From assembly GCA_044347755.1 (NCBI GenBank), contig JBIKUE010000002.1:58020-122019 (forward strand): 64,000 nucleotides of DNA. The letters run 5' to 3'. This document shows, in pieces, positions 40,541-50,800 of the stretch (positions within the stretch are counted from its first letter, which is position 1; every line of letters starts with the position of its first letter). Below the pieces are notes generated by a model. That model was not told where the DNA came from. It worked only from the letters and a program-made list of their open reading frames with translations, and searched no databases. The stretch is from M3007 sp044347755. Lineage in GTDB: Bacteria > Bacteroidota > Bacteroidia > Chitinophagales > Saprospiraceae. A program made the translations under genes and the position numbers.

Positions 40541-42703
40541 TTAGTGTCCAAGCATGGAGCTTTCAAAGGGTCTTTTAGCTTCTCCCAATGGGGCATAATG
40601 GACTTTAAGGTTTGCATCCCCGCCGGAATTGAAATAAATAATGCGAATAGAGTGCCAGCCTTTTTGCAAATGAGCAATACCTGATTTTTCAACTGTTCCA
40701 TGATCACCATCGTTATTGACCACAATATCTCCATCAATGGAAAGAATGGAGCCATCATCAGAAGTTGTCCAGAACTCGTAACCACCTGTTTCAGGAACAT
40801 TGATATAGCCTTTCCAGATCATACCACATTTACCTGTTTTACAGGTCGGGTCCAGTTCGATTGTTGTTACATCTTCCGCCTTTTCTAAAAAGCCTCTCAG
40901 AACTTTATCTGAAGTATATTTTTCATCTTCAATGGTGCGCAGCTCCTCCCTCAATCCGGATGCTGGCTCTCTGAGCATGTTTTGCGCAGGCATGATCTTG
41001 AATACCTTGACCTGAACAGAATCTACATTGCTGGCAATCAAACCGGGCTTATAGGCTCTTGCTTTTATCGTAGCAGCAGTAGCAGGTGTTAGAGGGGTGG
41101 TATAGGTAGGAGAAGTTTCTGAAGGTTCTTTCCCATCCGTTGTGTAACGAATAGTAGCGCCAGCTGTATTTGTGCTCAGTTTGACTGTTGGCTTCACGGT
41201 TTCAGGATCATAAAATACTTCCATGGTGGGCTTTGCTACATAATCTCCATAGCCACTGATTTTAACCACAAATGCATGGCTTGACTTGATTTTGTTAGGG
41301 TTGTATTCCGGAAGGGTAATTACCAAATTGCCTGCCAGATTCTCGGCCTTTACCTTTTCTTTGGTAGCCAAAAAAGTAACTTCGGCTCCGGCAGCAGGTA
41401 GTTGCAACCCTTTTAATACAAGTTTTTTATCGTTTGGATAACGTGGGAAAATAGCGTAAACTGCTTTGGCTTTCGGATTCCAGGTATAGAACACTTCTTT
41501 GACGGCAAAACCATTATCCGGATCAACCGTTTGCTTTAATAACGCATCAATATGCCCTTTAACGCTAGGGTCGGGCTTCCAGTCGCGTCGGCCGGCGCTC
41601 CATTGTGAAGTTGTTTTCCAACGGCGGGTATTGTAGATGGCTTCACCGTTGATATTTAACCATTTGCCGATCTCAAGCAAGCGTTCCTGCATGATGGGAG
41701 GAATCTTTCCATGGGCATCCGGACCAATATCCAGCAAAAAGTTGCCCCCCCGGGATACCTTGTCAACCAAGTGCAACACCAATGATTGCGCACTGTTGTA
41801 ATCCCAGGCGTCTTCATGCCGGTTATATCCATACGAAGCGCCCATACCTCTGCTTTCTTCCCATGCATGGTCTTCGAAGTCAAGATCCGGTTGATATTCC
41901 GGGGTGTAAATACCTCCGTGTCTAAATCGGGTGTCGCTTCCCCACCGATCATTGGCCACTACGTAATCCTTTACTGAGCTTTCGTTGTACAACCAGCTCA
42001 TAAATTGCGGGGTTTGCCAAACCTCTGACGGGGCGTCCCAATCGCCATCTGACCAAATAACCCATGGTTCATAACGCTGGATTAGTTCGTAAAGTTGAGG
42101 CATGGCGTGTTCTTTGGCATATTGAGCTTTATCGTACTGCCAAATTGGATTAAACCATTCATAAAGTGAGAAGTATAACCCGGGTTTTACTTTGGTTTTG
42201 TTGAGGGATTCGAAAAGTTCACCAACTAAGTCGCGCCCCGGGCCACGAACTTCAGCATTCCATGGCATGCCCCAGGTTCTATTGGCATCTTCGTTAGGCC
42301 AAAGGCAGAATCCGTCATGATGCTTGGACGTGAGCACTACATATTTAGCGCCTGCGCGCTCAAAGAGCCTTGCCCAATCATCAGGATTATAAAGTTCCGC
42401 ATGAAAGTCGTCTGCAAGGTCATAATAACTACGATCGCCATAATTGGCTTCATGAAACTGCTTAACCTTTCCTTTATGCGCATTGTTTTCCAAAGAATGC
42501 TGGTACCATTCTGCATAATTCCCTTTTGCGGTAAATGCAGGAACGGAATATACCCCCCAGTGGATGAAGATACCAAACTTGGCATCAAGCCACCATTCAG
42601 GCGTTGGCCTGGAATCAAGTGATTCCCATTCTGGTGTGTACGTTTTTTGTGCAGTAAGGTTAAAAAAGTGAAGAAGGAACAAGGAAGTAAGTAGGATGCG
42701 CAT
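40541..42703 (-). CDS. GH29 alpha-L-fucosidase with CHB_HEX_C and PA14 domains
   Basis: A 720-aa exported glycoside hydrolase; signal MRILLTSLFLLHFFNLTAQ. The GH29 barrel (~25-370) begins PTPEWWLDAKFGIFIHWGVYSVPAF and holds GAKYVVLTSKHHDGFCLWP, the WVIWSDGDWD segment with the probable nucleophile Asp near 217, and GGNFLLDIGPDAHGKIP. A short C-terminal beta-sandwich follows, then a chitobiase-like C-terminal domain (~505-575; TAGATIRYTTDGKEPS) and a PA14 domain at the end (YEFWTTSDDGSILSIDGD ... HSIRIIYFNSGGDANLKVHYAP), probably glycan-binding. No lipobox or T9SS tail is seen, so it is periplasmic. It releases L-fucose from glycans. No fucose catabolic genes are nearby. Confidence 0.93.
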   Translation of the reverse strand: MRILLTSLFLLHFFNLTAQKTYTPEWESLDSRPTPEWWLDAKFGIFIHWGVYSVPAFTAKGNYAEWYQHSLENNAHKGKVKQFHEANYGDRSYYDLADDFHAELYNPDDWARLFERAGAKYVVLTSKHHDGFCLWPNEDANRTWGMPWNAEVRGPGRDLVGELFESLNKTKVKPGLYFSLYEWFNPIWQYDKAQYAKEHAMPQLYELIQRYEPWVIWSDGDWDAPSEVWQTPQFMSWLYNESSVKDYVVANDRWGSDTRFRHGGIYTPEYQPDLDFEDHAWEESRGMGASYGYNRHEDAWDYNSAQSLVLHLVDKVSRGGNFLLDIGPDAHGKIPPIMQERLLEIGKWLNINGEAIYNTRRWKTTSQWSAGRRDWKPDPSVKGHIDALLKQTVDPDNGFAVKEVFYTWNPKAKAVYAIFPRYPNDKKLVLKGLQLPAAGAEVTFLATKEKVKAENLAGNLVITLPEYNPNKIKSSHAFVVKISGYGDYVAKPTMEVFYDPETVKPTVKLSTNTAGATIRYTTDGKEPSETSPTYTTPLTPATAATIKARAYKPGLIASNVDSVQVKVFKIMPAQNMLREPASGLREELRTIEDEKYTSDKVLRGFLEKAEDVTTIELDPTCKTGKCGMIWKGYINVPETGGYEFWTTSDDGSILSIDGDIVVNNDGDHGTVEKSGIAHLQKGWHSIRIIYFNSGGDANLKVHYAPLGEAKRPFESSMLGH

Positions 42704-42778
42704 ATAATTGTGTTCTAGAATGGTGGTTAGGATTTTGGCTGCAAAGTATTCATTTTCAGCAGATAAAAAGAAATTGAC

Positions 42779-43306
42779 TCAGGAAATTGCTCTTTTAATC
42801 TGCTGTTTGTGTCTGTTAAAATGCGATGATAAAAACGAAATGGTTTGCAACCAGCTGATCAATCCGATTCTGGGATGGCGATATACGGCTTTGTCCAGGA
42901 GATTTTCAGGCATCGACTCGAAGAACTGCGTCCAGTCTGCCCTCGTTTTCATCCATCTGGATTTAACTGATTCCAGGGTATCTGTTTCAGGGATATGATC
43001 ACTTCCGGCTGATTTTGGCGCCTTGAATTTGATAGGCAAGGCCAGTGTAAGCTTGAGGAGCAACATTTTGAGTCCAGCCAACCAGCCGGGAGATTTCAGT
43101 TCCGGATCAAAACTTAATTTTTTGCGGAGGTAAGCCATGGATTGCTCCTCCACCAGAATCAGATGGTGTATGGTTTGAATGGCAGACCATCCCTGGTCTG
43201 CCGGTTTTCGATTAAGGAGCAGCTCGGAGCACTTGCTCAGTTCTGCTAACAGAGTGGTCACTTCCTGGTTGTATGCTTCGTTGGCCTTGATGATGCTCTT
43301 TTTCAT
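42779..43306 (-). CDS. DinB-like metal-binding protein
   Basis: A 175-aa four-helix protein of the DinB/YfiT type. The His ligands expected for the family are seen in AIQTIHHLILVEEQSMAYL and in LISWLQTISFLSSHFNRHKQQI. The segment LLLNRKPADQGWSAIQTI matches the usual PxxxxWSxxE-like motif before the first His. Members include thiol-dependent metalloenzymes; the substrate here is unknown. It diverges from folK. A TACCTTCG -7 element lies 20 bp before its ATG. Confidence 0.75.
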   Translation of the reverse strand: MKKSIIKANEAYNQEVTTLLAELSKCSELLLNRKPADQGWSAIQTIHHLILVEEQSMAYLRKKLSFDPELKSPGWLAGLKMLLLKLTLALPIKFKAPKSAGSDHIPETDTLESVKSRWMKTRADWTQFFESMPENLLDKAVYRHPRIGLISWLQTISFLSSHFNRHKQQIKRAIS

Positions 43307-43325
43307 GATGCAATTTTATCTATAA

Positions 43326-43333
43326 CGAAGGTA
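43326..43333 (-). promoter_or_regulatory. -7 element of the DinB-like gene
   Basis: Minus-strand TACCTTCG lies 20 bp before the ATG at 43306, giving a predicted leader of ~13 nt. It forms a divergent pair with the folK promoter 40 bp away. Confidence 0.45.
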
Positions 43334-43370
43334 TGGGCTTCGGAATAAATCAAAGGCAAAACTCTTTTGC

Positions 43371-43378
43371 TACCTTTG
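43371..43378 (+). promoter_or_regulatory. -7 element of folK
   Basis: A perfect TACCTTTG followed by C. The transcript would begin ~35 bp later than the upstream frame's first ATG at 43333, so it supports the folK start at 43414. No clear -33 element is present. Confidence 0.55.
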
Positions 43379-43413
43379 CACGACGCAGCAACAGAAGTAC
43401 TGCCACCAACGAC

Positions 43414-43920
43414 ATGCAAACATTTGGACAGAAAAAATACATAAACGTATTTCTTAGTATTGGGAGTAACATAGGCGACCGCATGACCAATCTTCGACAA
43501 GCCTTGGGTTTGATTGAAAAAAACATAGGTAAGGTCGCCAAAAAGAGCCATATCTATGAAACACAACCTTGGGGTGAGCCTAACCAGGATGCCTTTCTGA
43601 ACCAGGTAGTGATGATTAATACATCACTTGAGCCTCGCGAAATGTTGGAAAAAATCACCCGGATCGAGCGGGAAATGGGCAGGGAAAGGAAAGAAAAATG
43701 GGGCCCCAGAGTCATTGACGTAGATATTTTATTCTATGGCAAACGTATCATTCGCGATAAAGGTCTGGAAATACCTCATCCTGAATTACACAAGCGAGGA
43801 TTTGTGTTAGTTCCCTTGATGGAAATTGCGCCAGAATTTGAACATCCGATTCTGCTGAAGCAAATAGATGAATTGTATATGGATTGCGAGGACAACAGCG
43901 ATGTGGTAATGCTGGACTAA
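43414..43920 (+). CDS. folK: 2-amino-4-hydroxy-6-hydroxymethyldihydropteridine pyrophosphokinase
   Basis: A 168-aa folate-biosynthesis enzyme that transfers pyrophosphate from ATP to 6-hydroxymethyl-7,8-dihydropterin. HPPK motifs are NVFLSIGSNIGDRMTNLRQAL, SHIYETQPWGEPNQDAFLNQVVMI, ERKEKWGPRVIDVDILFYG (catalytic metal DxD) and IPHPELHKRGFVLVPLMEIAP. The ATG at 43414 is chosen because the promoter element at 43371-43378 lies between it and the earlier ATG at 43333, and residues before it do not match the family. It overlaps the next gene's start by one base (TAATG), so translation is coupled. Confidence 0.95.
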   Translation: MQTFGQKKYINVFLSIGSNIGDRMTNLRQALGLIEKNIGKVAKKSHIYETQPWGEPNQDAFLNQVVMINTSLEPREMLEKITRIEREMGRERKEKWGPRVIDVDILFYGKRIIRDKGLEIPHPELHKRGFVLVPLMEIAPEFEHPILLKQIDELYMDCEDNSDVVMLD

Positions 43921-44564
43921 TGGATATGAGCATTCCTTATCCGTTTATCGCTATTGAAGGCAATATTGGGGCCGGCAAAACCACCCTTTGCCATATGCTA
44001 TCTGAGCGTTTGGGTTGCTCACTTGTACTGGAGCAATTCACCGACAACCCATTCCTGCCGCCCTTTTATGATCAACCGGACCGATACGCTTTACCGGTTG
44101 AATTGTTTTTCATGACGGAAAGGCATAAGCAATTGTTGGAACACTTCGGCAGTCCTGATCTGTTCCGAAACTTTACAGTTGCGGATTATTTTTTTGTAAA
44201 AACATTGTTATTTGCCAAAAACAACCTTAGTGAAGAGGAGTTCCGGTTATTTCAGCGACTTTTTTCTGTATTGAATGCCACATTCCCTAAGCCAGATTTG
44301 TTGTTATACTTACACCGGCCGGTGGATGTCCTTCTGCAACATATCAAAAAACGAGGCAGGAGCATAGAGCAGCAGATCTCGGCAGATTATCTAACTGAAA
44401 TTCAGGAAGCTTATTTTGAATATTTGAAATCTGAATCCGAGACGCCAGTGGTCATACTTGATTTGGGAGGAATTGACTTTCAGCGGGATACTGAAAATTT
44501 CAATGCTATAATGGAGGTAATACAAGCCCCCCACCCTGTTGGTGTTAAGCGTATCAGCTTATGA
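43920..44564 (+). CDS. Deoxynucleoside kinase
   Basis: A 214-aa dNK-family kinase (deoxyadenosine/deoxyguanosine kinase type) of the nucleotide salvage pathway. The P-loop is FIAIEGNIGAGKTTLCHML near the N-terminus, then LVLEQFTDNPFLPPFY (the catalytic Glu region), ELFFMTERHKQLL, FTVADYFFVKTLLFA (a DRS-like position is DYF here), LLLYLHRPVDVLLQHIKKRGRSIEQQI (the arginine-rich lid) and YLTEIQEAYFEYL. The start at 43920 overlaps the folK stop by one base; a frame further upstream at 43884 lies inside folK. Folate and dNTP supply are thus expressed together, a pairing often seen in Bacteroidota. It overlaps the convergent membrane gene by 6 bp. Confidence 0.92.
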   Translation: MDMSIPYPFIAIEGNIGAGKTTLCHMLSERLGCSLVLEQFTDNPFLPPFYDQPDRYALPVELFFMTERHKQLLEHFGSPDLFRNFTVADYFFVKTLLFAKNNLSEEEFRLFQRLFSVLNATFPKPDLLLYLHRPVDVLLQHIKKRGRSIEQQISADYLTEIQEAYFEYLKSESETPVVILDLGGIDFQRDTENFNAIMEVIQAPHPVGVKRISL

Positions 44565-45281
44565 TTTTTGAACCGTTGTACTGATGGTCGCTTCTGCTCC
44601 TAATAAAAAACACCAAAATGCACCACACATTATCAGGTGTGCAATGTCAAAAAAGCTAAACCACACGCCAAAAGAAATCTTGCCAATATGAAATAAAACG
44701 GCAGAGACCAATAATCCGATTCCCCAAAGCATATACTTACTTGTTTCGTTAGCATCCTTTTGGAATAAAGACCATTCCATTGGCAATATTAGCATTAAAA
44801 GCCCAAAGGCTGCATGAAATTCCACAATTGGGAACCATAAGGCGCCGATTAACCAAAGAGAAGCTGCTATAAGGGAAAGACTATTCAGCCAGGAAAGTTT
44901 TTGCGTGTATCCGCCATTTCCAATTCTGGCAGTCCGGTAAATGCTGGCCTGAACCAGTGCTGCTAAAGCGAACATGCCAAGCATCCATCCAGGCACTTTC
45001 AAAGCAAAAGGGAGCATATATAAAAATAAATGCCCTACCACCGATCCTAAAATAGCTGATATCCCCATTAGCAGGAAAAACAAACGAAAATAGATTATCT
45101 CTGGATGGACTGTAGCTGATTTTTGCAACCGTAACCAGGCAAAGATGCATACAAATGCCATCAATAGACTGGTAAGTGCAATCACTGGTTCGCCTAATCT
45201 TAACCCTCCAAAAATCAAATCCGGCTGATAATTATTGGTCAACAATACCTCCATGAGCGCTAAGGTAAGACCCTGAGTCAA
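44559..45281 (-). CDS. Seven-helix membrane protein, unknown
   Basis: A 240-aa integral membrane protein with seven hydrophobic segments (LGEPVIALTSLLMAFVCIFAW, LFFLLMGISAILGSVVGHLFLYML, VPGWMLGMFALAALVQASIY, LSLIAASLWLIGALWFPIV, HAAFGLLMLILPM, MLWGIGLLVSAVLFHIGKI, FFDIAHLIMCGAFWCFLLGA). Several helix-embedded His and Asp residues (GHLF, FHAAF, FHIGK, FFDIAH) could bind a metal, as in ceramidase-like hydrolases. This is a suggestion from pattern only. No name is given. Confidence 0.75.
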   Translation of the reverse strand: MTQGLTLALMEVLLTNNYQPDLIFGGLRLGEPVIALTSLLMAFVCIFAWLRLQKSATVHPEIIYFRLFFLLMGISAILGSVVGHLFLYMLPFALKVPGWMLGMFALAALVQASIYRTARIGNGGYTQKLSWLNSLSLIAASLWLIGALWFPIVEFHAAFGLLMLILPMEWSLFQKDANETSKYMLWGIGLLVSAVLFHIGKISFGVWFSFFDIAHLIMCGAFWCFLLGAEATISTTVQKS

Positions 45282-45309
45282 TTTTAATGGAGAGGTTCAC
45301 AAGATAAAT

Positions 45310-45340
45310 TTTGATTTCAAAACAAAATATTTGAATTTTG
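45310..45340 (+). promoter_or_regulatory. ruvB promoter
   Basis: TTTG (45310-45313), a 19-bp spacer and GAATTTTG (45333-45340, one mismatch) fit the -33/-7 pattern. The predicted leader is about 28 nt to the GTG at 45375. Confidence 0.5.
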
Positions 45341-45374
45341 CCCTGCATTAAGCAACATAAAAATCCATTTAAAG

Positions 45375-46391
45375 GTGTCAAAAGCACTTACACAAGATCA
45401 AGGCGGTAACGAGGACAAACTTGTTGAAAAAGCGCTGCGCCCCAAACTGCTGGATGAATTCAGCGGTCAGCGAAAAATAGTGGACAACCTTCAAGTGTTC
45501 ATTCAGGCCGCCAAACAAAGGGGTGATGCCTTGGATCATGTCTTGTTACATGGACCTCCGGGACTGGGGAAAACAACGCTTTCGCATATCATTACCAATG
45601 AGATTGGCGCAAGTCTGAAACTAACTTCTGGTCCAGTGTTGGAAAAGCCTGGTGATCTGGCGGGATTGTTGACCAATCTGGAGCCCGGTGATGTATTGTT
45701 TATTGATGAAATCCACCGGTTAAATACAGTAGTAGAAGAATACCTCTATTCCGCCATGGAGGATTACAGGATCGATATTATGATTGACTCCGGGCCAAGT
45801 GCACGAAGCATTCAAATTACACTCAATCCGTTTACACTGATCGGCGCAACCACCAGAATGGGGCTATTAACCTCCCCATTGCGAGCAAGATTTGGCATAA
45901 CATGCCATCTGGATTATTATGATGTACCAACTCTTGAACGGATTATAAACCGATCAGCTTCCATCTTGGAAATTTCGATTTCTTCGGAAGGCGCGCATGA
46001 AATTGCTCGTAGAAGTCGTGGCACACCACGAATTGCCAATGCATTGTTGAGAAGGATCCGAGATTTTGCGCAAATCAAAGGTAATGGTGCTGTGGATCAG
46101 GAAATAGCTCGTTATGGTCTTGCCGCCTTGGATGTGGATGAATCAGGATTAGATGATATGGATATCCGTATACTCAATACCATTGTCCACAAATTTAAAG
46201 GAGGACCGGTTGGATTGACCACCATTGCCACTGCTGTAGGAGAAGAAGCTGGTACAATTGAAGAGGTACACGAGCCATTTCTAATTATGGAAGGGTTTAT
46301 TCAGAGAACCCCCCGTGGCCGTATTGCTACTGAAAAGGCCTACAAACATATTGGAGCCGTTCCTCCCCGCAAGGAAGGAACCTTGTTTTGA
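45375..46391 (+). CDS. ruvB: Holliday junction branch migration helicase RuvB
   Basis: A 338-aa AAA+ motor that, with RuvA, drives branch migration of Holliday junctions. It shows LRPKLLDEFSGQRKIVDNLQVFIQAA, Walker A GPPGLGKTTL at ~60-69, Walker B DVLFIDEIHRLN, the sensor TLIGATTRMGLLTSPLRARFGI, and the C-terminal winged helix GGPVGLTTIATAVGEEAGTIEEVHEPFLIMEGFIQRTPRGR. The start is a GTG. ruvA is not adjacent. A promoter is present upstream. Confidence 0.97.
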   Translation: MSKALTQDQGGNEDKLVEKALRPKLLDEFSGQRKIVDNLQVFIQAAKQRGDALDHVLLHGPPGLGKTTLSHIITNEIGASLKLTSGPVLEKPGDLAGLLTNLEPGDVLFIDEIHRLNTVVEEYLYSAMEDYRIDIMIDSGPSARSIQITLNPFTLIGATTRMGLLTSPLRARFGITCHLDYYDVPTLERIINRSASILEISISSEGAHEIARRSRGTPRIANALLRRIRDFAQIKGNGAVDQEIARYGLAALDVDESGLDDMDIRILNTIVHKFKGGPVGLTTIATAVGEEAGTIEEVHEPFLIMEGFIQRTPRGRIATEKAYKHIGAVPPRKEGTLF

Positions 46392-46433
46392 ACTTGCGGT
46401 CGAACCTTCCTGCGCCGGCTCTGTTTACCAAAT

Positions 46434-47000
46434 ATGAAACTCATCATTGCTATAACTGGGTCTTCCGGATCAATTTACGCTAAAGTATTAATGGATCGTT
46501 TGGTCCAACTTCAATCTCAATGGGAAAAAGTAGGTATTGTATTGTCTGACAATGCTGTGATCAACTGGAACCTTGAAATTGGTGAAGAGGACTTTAGTAA
46601 GTACCCGTTCGATTTTTATAAAAAAAATGATTTCTACGCTCCCTTTGCGTCCGGATCTGCGAAGTACAGTACTATGATTGTGTGTCCCTGCTCTATGGGC
46701 ACCTTATCCAGAATAGCTACCGGAATCAGCAATGATCTGGTAACCAGAGCGGCAGATGTAGTGTTGAAAGAAAGGCGACGATTGATTCTGGTAACCCGTG
46801 ATACGCCCCTTAGTTTGATTCATATCAACAATATGAAAACCGTCACGGAAAGTGGCGGTATTATTTGTCCGGCCAGCCCATCATTTTATTCCCGACCCAC
46901 CAACGTGGCAGAAATTGCCGGAACAGTGGTGGATCGGGTGTTAGACCTGGCCGGGTTTCAGCAACAGGTGTATCGCTGGGGCGAGATGGAAGATCAATAA
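46434..47000 (+). CDS. ubiX: UbiX-family flavin prenyltransferase
   Basis: A 188-aa enzyme that makes prenylated FMN, the cofactor of UbiD-type decarboxylases. It has the flavoprotein fold with AITGSSGSIYAKVLMDRL, the CPCSMGTLSRIATGISNDLVTRAADVVLKERRRLILVTRDTPLSLIHINNM signature, and SGGIICPASPSFYSRP. In Bacteroidota it is usually linked to menaquinone formation. No ubiD is in the window. It ends 3 bp before the convergent tpiA stop. Confidence 0.93.
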   Translation: MKLIIAITGSSGSIYAKVLMDRLVQLQSQWEKVGIVLSDNAVINWNLEIGEEDFSKYPFDFYKKNDFYAPFASGSAKYSTMIVCPCSMGTLSRIATGISNDLVTRAADVVLKERRRLILVTRDTPLSLIHINNMKTVTESGGIICPASPSFYSRPTNVAEIAGTVVDRVLDLAGFQQQVYRWGEMEDQ

Positions 47001-47003
47001 AAG

Positions 47004-47759
47004 TCACTTCATAGCCGCAACGATTACAGCAAAATCATCCGCTTTTAAGGATGCTCCGCCTATCAGACCTCCATCTACATCAGGTTGAGAAAGTAGTTCT
47101 GCCGCATTTTGAGCGTTACATGAACCGCCGTACAGAATGCTGGTACTATCAGCAACACCTTTGCCGTATTTTTTGGCAATAAGTACCCGGATTGCGTGGT
47201 GCATTTCCTGGGCCTGCTGACTGGAGGCGGTTCGTCCGGTGCCTATAGCCCAGATTGGCTCATAAGCAATGACTACCTTTCTGAAGTCTGCTTCATTCAA
47301 ATGAAAAAGACTTGCTTTTAACTGCTTAGCCACATAACCAACATGGGTATCCACTTCGCGAATATGTAAGGGTTCTCCACAGCAGAAAATTGGTCGCATT
47401 CCTTTGGAAAGCACTACATTAACTTTGGCAGCCAGCACATCGTTTTTCTCCTTGAAATACTGTCGCCTTTCAGAATGCCCAATAATGACAAATTCGCAAC
47501 CCACTGAAGCGAGCATATTGGCCGACACCTCGCCGGTGTATGCTCCTTTTTCTTCCTGGTGGCAATTTTGAGCTCCAAGATGGAAGTGCTTGCGCACCTT
47601 CAGCATTTTGCCAATTTCCTTCAGGTGAGTAAGGGGGGGGGCAATTACCACCAGGCCTTTGGGTTTGTCAATTTTTTCCAAAATCAACCTGGTAAGTTCG
47701 ATTCCCTCCTCCAGGTTTTGGTTCATTTTCCAGTTTCCGGCTACAATTTGCTGGCGCAT
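47004..47759 (-). CDS. tpiA: Triosephosphate isomerase
   Basis: A 251-aa glycolytic enzyme that interconverts dihydroxyacetone phosphate and glyceraldehyde 3-phosphate. Active-site segments are AGNWKMNQN (Asn and Lys), FVIIGHSERRQYFKE (catalytic His), VIAYEPIWAIGTGRTAS (catalytic Glu) and the phosphate-binding ILYGGSCNAQN and LIGGASL. Length and start are normal. A TACCTTCG -7 element (minus, 47780-47787) predicts a very short leader. Confidence 0.97.
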   Translation of the reverse strand: MRQQIVAGNWKMNQNLEEGIELTRLILEKIDKPKGLVVIAPPLTHLKEIGKMLKVRKHFHLGAQNCHQEEKGAYTGEVSANMLASVGCEFVIIGHSERRQYFKEKNDVLAAKVNVVLSKGMRPIFCCGEPLHIREVDTHVGYVAKQLKASLFHLNEADFRKVVIAYEPIWAIGTGRTASSQQAQEMHHAIRVLIAKKYGKGVADSTSILYGGSCNAQNAAELLSQPDVDGGLIGGASLKADDFAVIVAAMK

Positions 47760-47779
47760 GGTTTAGATATTGTTTTGCG

Positions 47780-47787
47780 CGAAGGTA
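47780..47787 (-). promoter_or_regulatory. -7 element of tpiA
   Basis: Minus-strand TACCTTCG lies 20 bp before the tpiA ATG. No -33 TTTG occurs at the normal distance. It sits next to the terminator of the PKD-protein gene at 47802-47838. Confidence 0.45.
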
Positions 47788-47801
47788 AAGCTGCCTGACT
47801 C

Positions 47802-47838
47802 AAAATAAAAACGGGCCGCCCCTTAAAAGGACGGCCCG
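47802..47838 (-). terminator. Rho-independent terminator of the PKD giant gene
   Basis: A 7-bp GC stem CGGGCCG (47812-47818) with CGGCCCG (47832-47838) extends inward with mismatches. On the minus strand it is followed by GTTTTTATTTTG. It lies 32 bp after the stop at 47870. Confidence 0.8.
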
Positions 47839-47869
47839 CGTGAAATCATTCAAATCCTTTATGCCAGGA

Positions 47870-50800
47870 TTATCTTGTAATGGCCACTTTGGCATACATA
47901 GCCTGGCCATTTGCCTGAACACGAAGCGTGTACATGCCAGCTGCCAGGTTGCCATAATCAAAGTTGCGCAACAGGTTGCCAGTGCCGAAATCAGCCATTT
48001 CGCGCTTGATTTGTTGGCCAATGGCATTAAAGAGCACGAATTCAACTTCTTCCTGAGGAATTCCGTTCATCTCTACAACAAATGCGCCACTGTTTGGATT
48101 AGGGAATAGACGGAAGTTTTCCATCCAGGCAGCCTCCCCTATTCCTGAAGACAGGGTTATGGTTTGCTGGAAGATAGTGGTTCCACAACTGTTGCTGGCC
48201 GACAGGCTAACTGTATAGCTTCCTGGATTCGCATACGTATGAACAGGGTTCTGTTCTGTGCTTGAGTTGCCATCACCAAAGTTCCAGGAATATGAAACGG
48301 CTCCCTGAGAGGTATTGGTGAACGTAACCGTATTTTGCACTGAGGTGAACGTAAATCCGGAAGCTGGTGTAGTCTGAGTGGTAACGTATGCAGGGAATGT
48401 TTGTGTATTTCCACCGAAAGCATTCGTTACCTGAAGTGTAACATCATGCACACCAGGAGTGTTATACTCAACCACCGGATTCTGTGCGTTGCTGGTACTT
48501 GGAGTGCCTCCTGGGAAAGTCCAGGTCCATGCTGAAGGATTGCCTGCAGACTGATCCGTAAACTGAACAGTTAGTGGCACACAACCGCTTTGCTGGTTAG
48601 CGCTTATGGCTGCTGTTGGAGCAGAGCCCTCAATGACTACTGTTTGTGTAGATGTTGAAGTACCACAGCCATTGGTCACAGTAAGTGTAACTACAAAGGT
48701 TCCAGTCTGACTATATGTGTAGGATGGATTTTGAACTGTGCTACTACCTGTTCCATCACCAAAATCCCAGGCATAAGTATTAGCGCCGGAAGAGGTGCTG
48801 GTGAAGTTTACAGACAGGCCGGTTGTCTGAGAGGTAAATCCGGCAGACGGCCCTTCCCCAACAGTAATCGTTGCGGTACTGGTACTATTTCCTGCACCGT
48901 TCGATGCGGTAAGTGTAACTACATAAACCCCAGCAGTATTCCAGGTAACTATCGGATTTGGATCTGTTGAAGAGCTTGGGTTGCCACCCGGCAAATTCCA
49001 GGAAAGGCTTGTGGCGTTACTGCTTGAAGCATTGTTGAACTGAACAATGAAAGGCGCACATCCGGAGTTCACGCTATAGTTAAACCCTGCTACTGGAGGC
49101 GTTGATACCACAACTGTTTGTTCAAAAATAGTGGTGCCACAATTGTTGGTTGCAGCCAACGTCACATTATAAACACCATCATTCTGATAAGTGTGCGAAG
49201 GATCCGGATCCGCGCTGGTGCTATTATCTCCAAAGTTCCAGGCGTAGGAAACAGCACCGGTTGACAAGTTGGTAAAGTTAACGGTTGTTCCGTTGTTGCT
49301 GGACGTAAATCCGGCACTAGGAGCGCCGTTCACCACAATAATGTTATTTTGGGTGAACGAGCTTGTAACACCATTTACAGAAGTAACCACCAACGTCACA
49401 TCATATACGCCAGGCGTAAAGTAATTAACAGATGGATTTTGCACAGAAGAAGTACCAGGGATACCACCTTCGAAAGTCCATGCCCAAGCTACTGGGTTAC
49501 CGGAAGAGATATCTGAAAAATTAACCGTTAGTCCGGCACAACCACTTGTGGTGTTCGCTGAAAATCCTGCACCCGGAGAGGTGTTGATTACTACATTTTG
49601 CGAAATGGTGCTGGTTCCACAAGCATTAGTTACAGTAAGGATAACCGTGTAGGTACCATCAGTTGTATATACATGCGTTGGGTTTTGATCTGCACTGCTT
49701 CCTCCATCACCAAAATTCCAGGAATAAGTAAGAGCATTGGAAGAGGAGTTGCTGAATGTTGCATTCTGGCCGGCAACATTGGAAGTGAAGTTGGCAGTTG
49801 GGCCTCCATTCACTACTATTGTTTGTGTTGATGTGCTGGTACCGGCTGCATTAGATACCGTCAAGGTGATGGTATAGGTTCCTGGCAGGGCATATTCCAG
49901 GTTAGCTGGATTTTGCGCAGTGGAGCTGGAAGGTGTGCCACCAGGGAACTGCCATTCATACGATGTGGCATTGGTACTGGACGTATTGGTAATCTGAAGC
50001 GCTAGTGGAGCGCATCCTGTATTACTAGATACCGTGAACCCTGAACTAGGTGCAGTAGCAACAGTAACGGTTTGAGTGCTGGTAACTGTTCCGCAAGCAT
50101 TGGTGGCAGACAACGTAACCGTATAGGTACCATCCGTTGTATACGTATAGCTTGGGTTTTGGATCGTACTTGAACCGCCATCACCAAAATTCCAGGCATA
50201 GGAGGTAGCCCCGGAAGAACTGTTCGTAAAGTTAACGGTCAATCCATTGGCAGAAGAAGTAAATCCAGTAATTGGCGCCGGGTTTACTACAATGTAATTG
50301 TTTTTAACGATAGTATCCCGACCTGCGCTATTGATGGATATGAGGGTAACAGGATACGATCCTGGCGTGTTGTACACCACGGAAGGGTTTTGCATCGTGG
50401 AGGCATTCGGAGTTCCTCCAGGGAATTGCCACTGGAAAGATGTAGCGTTCGAAGTAGACTGATTGTTCATCTGAACCGTCAACGGGCCGCATCCACTGGT
50501 AGGAGTAGCATTGAAATTTGCTTTTGGCTCTGTAATAATCGTAACTTGTTGAGTGTCAGAAACCGTTCCACAATCATTGGTTGCGAACAGGATGACCTGG
50601 TAGGTGATAATGTCGTCAGATACAGGATATTCATGTACTGGATTTTCAACCACACTGCTATCGCCATCGCCAAACGTCCACAGGAAGCTTGTGCTGCCAA
50701 TAGACTCATTAGAGAAAGAGATCATTGTGTTTGTATTGGCGGAGTGGCTAAATCCAACAGTAGGTACTGTATTAACTGTAACCGTAGAAGTAGTGGTGCT

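Noticed and set aside
43333..43413. Upstream ATG start for folK
   Set aside because: A perfect -7 element lies inside this stretch, and the added residues do not match the family.
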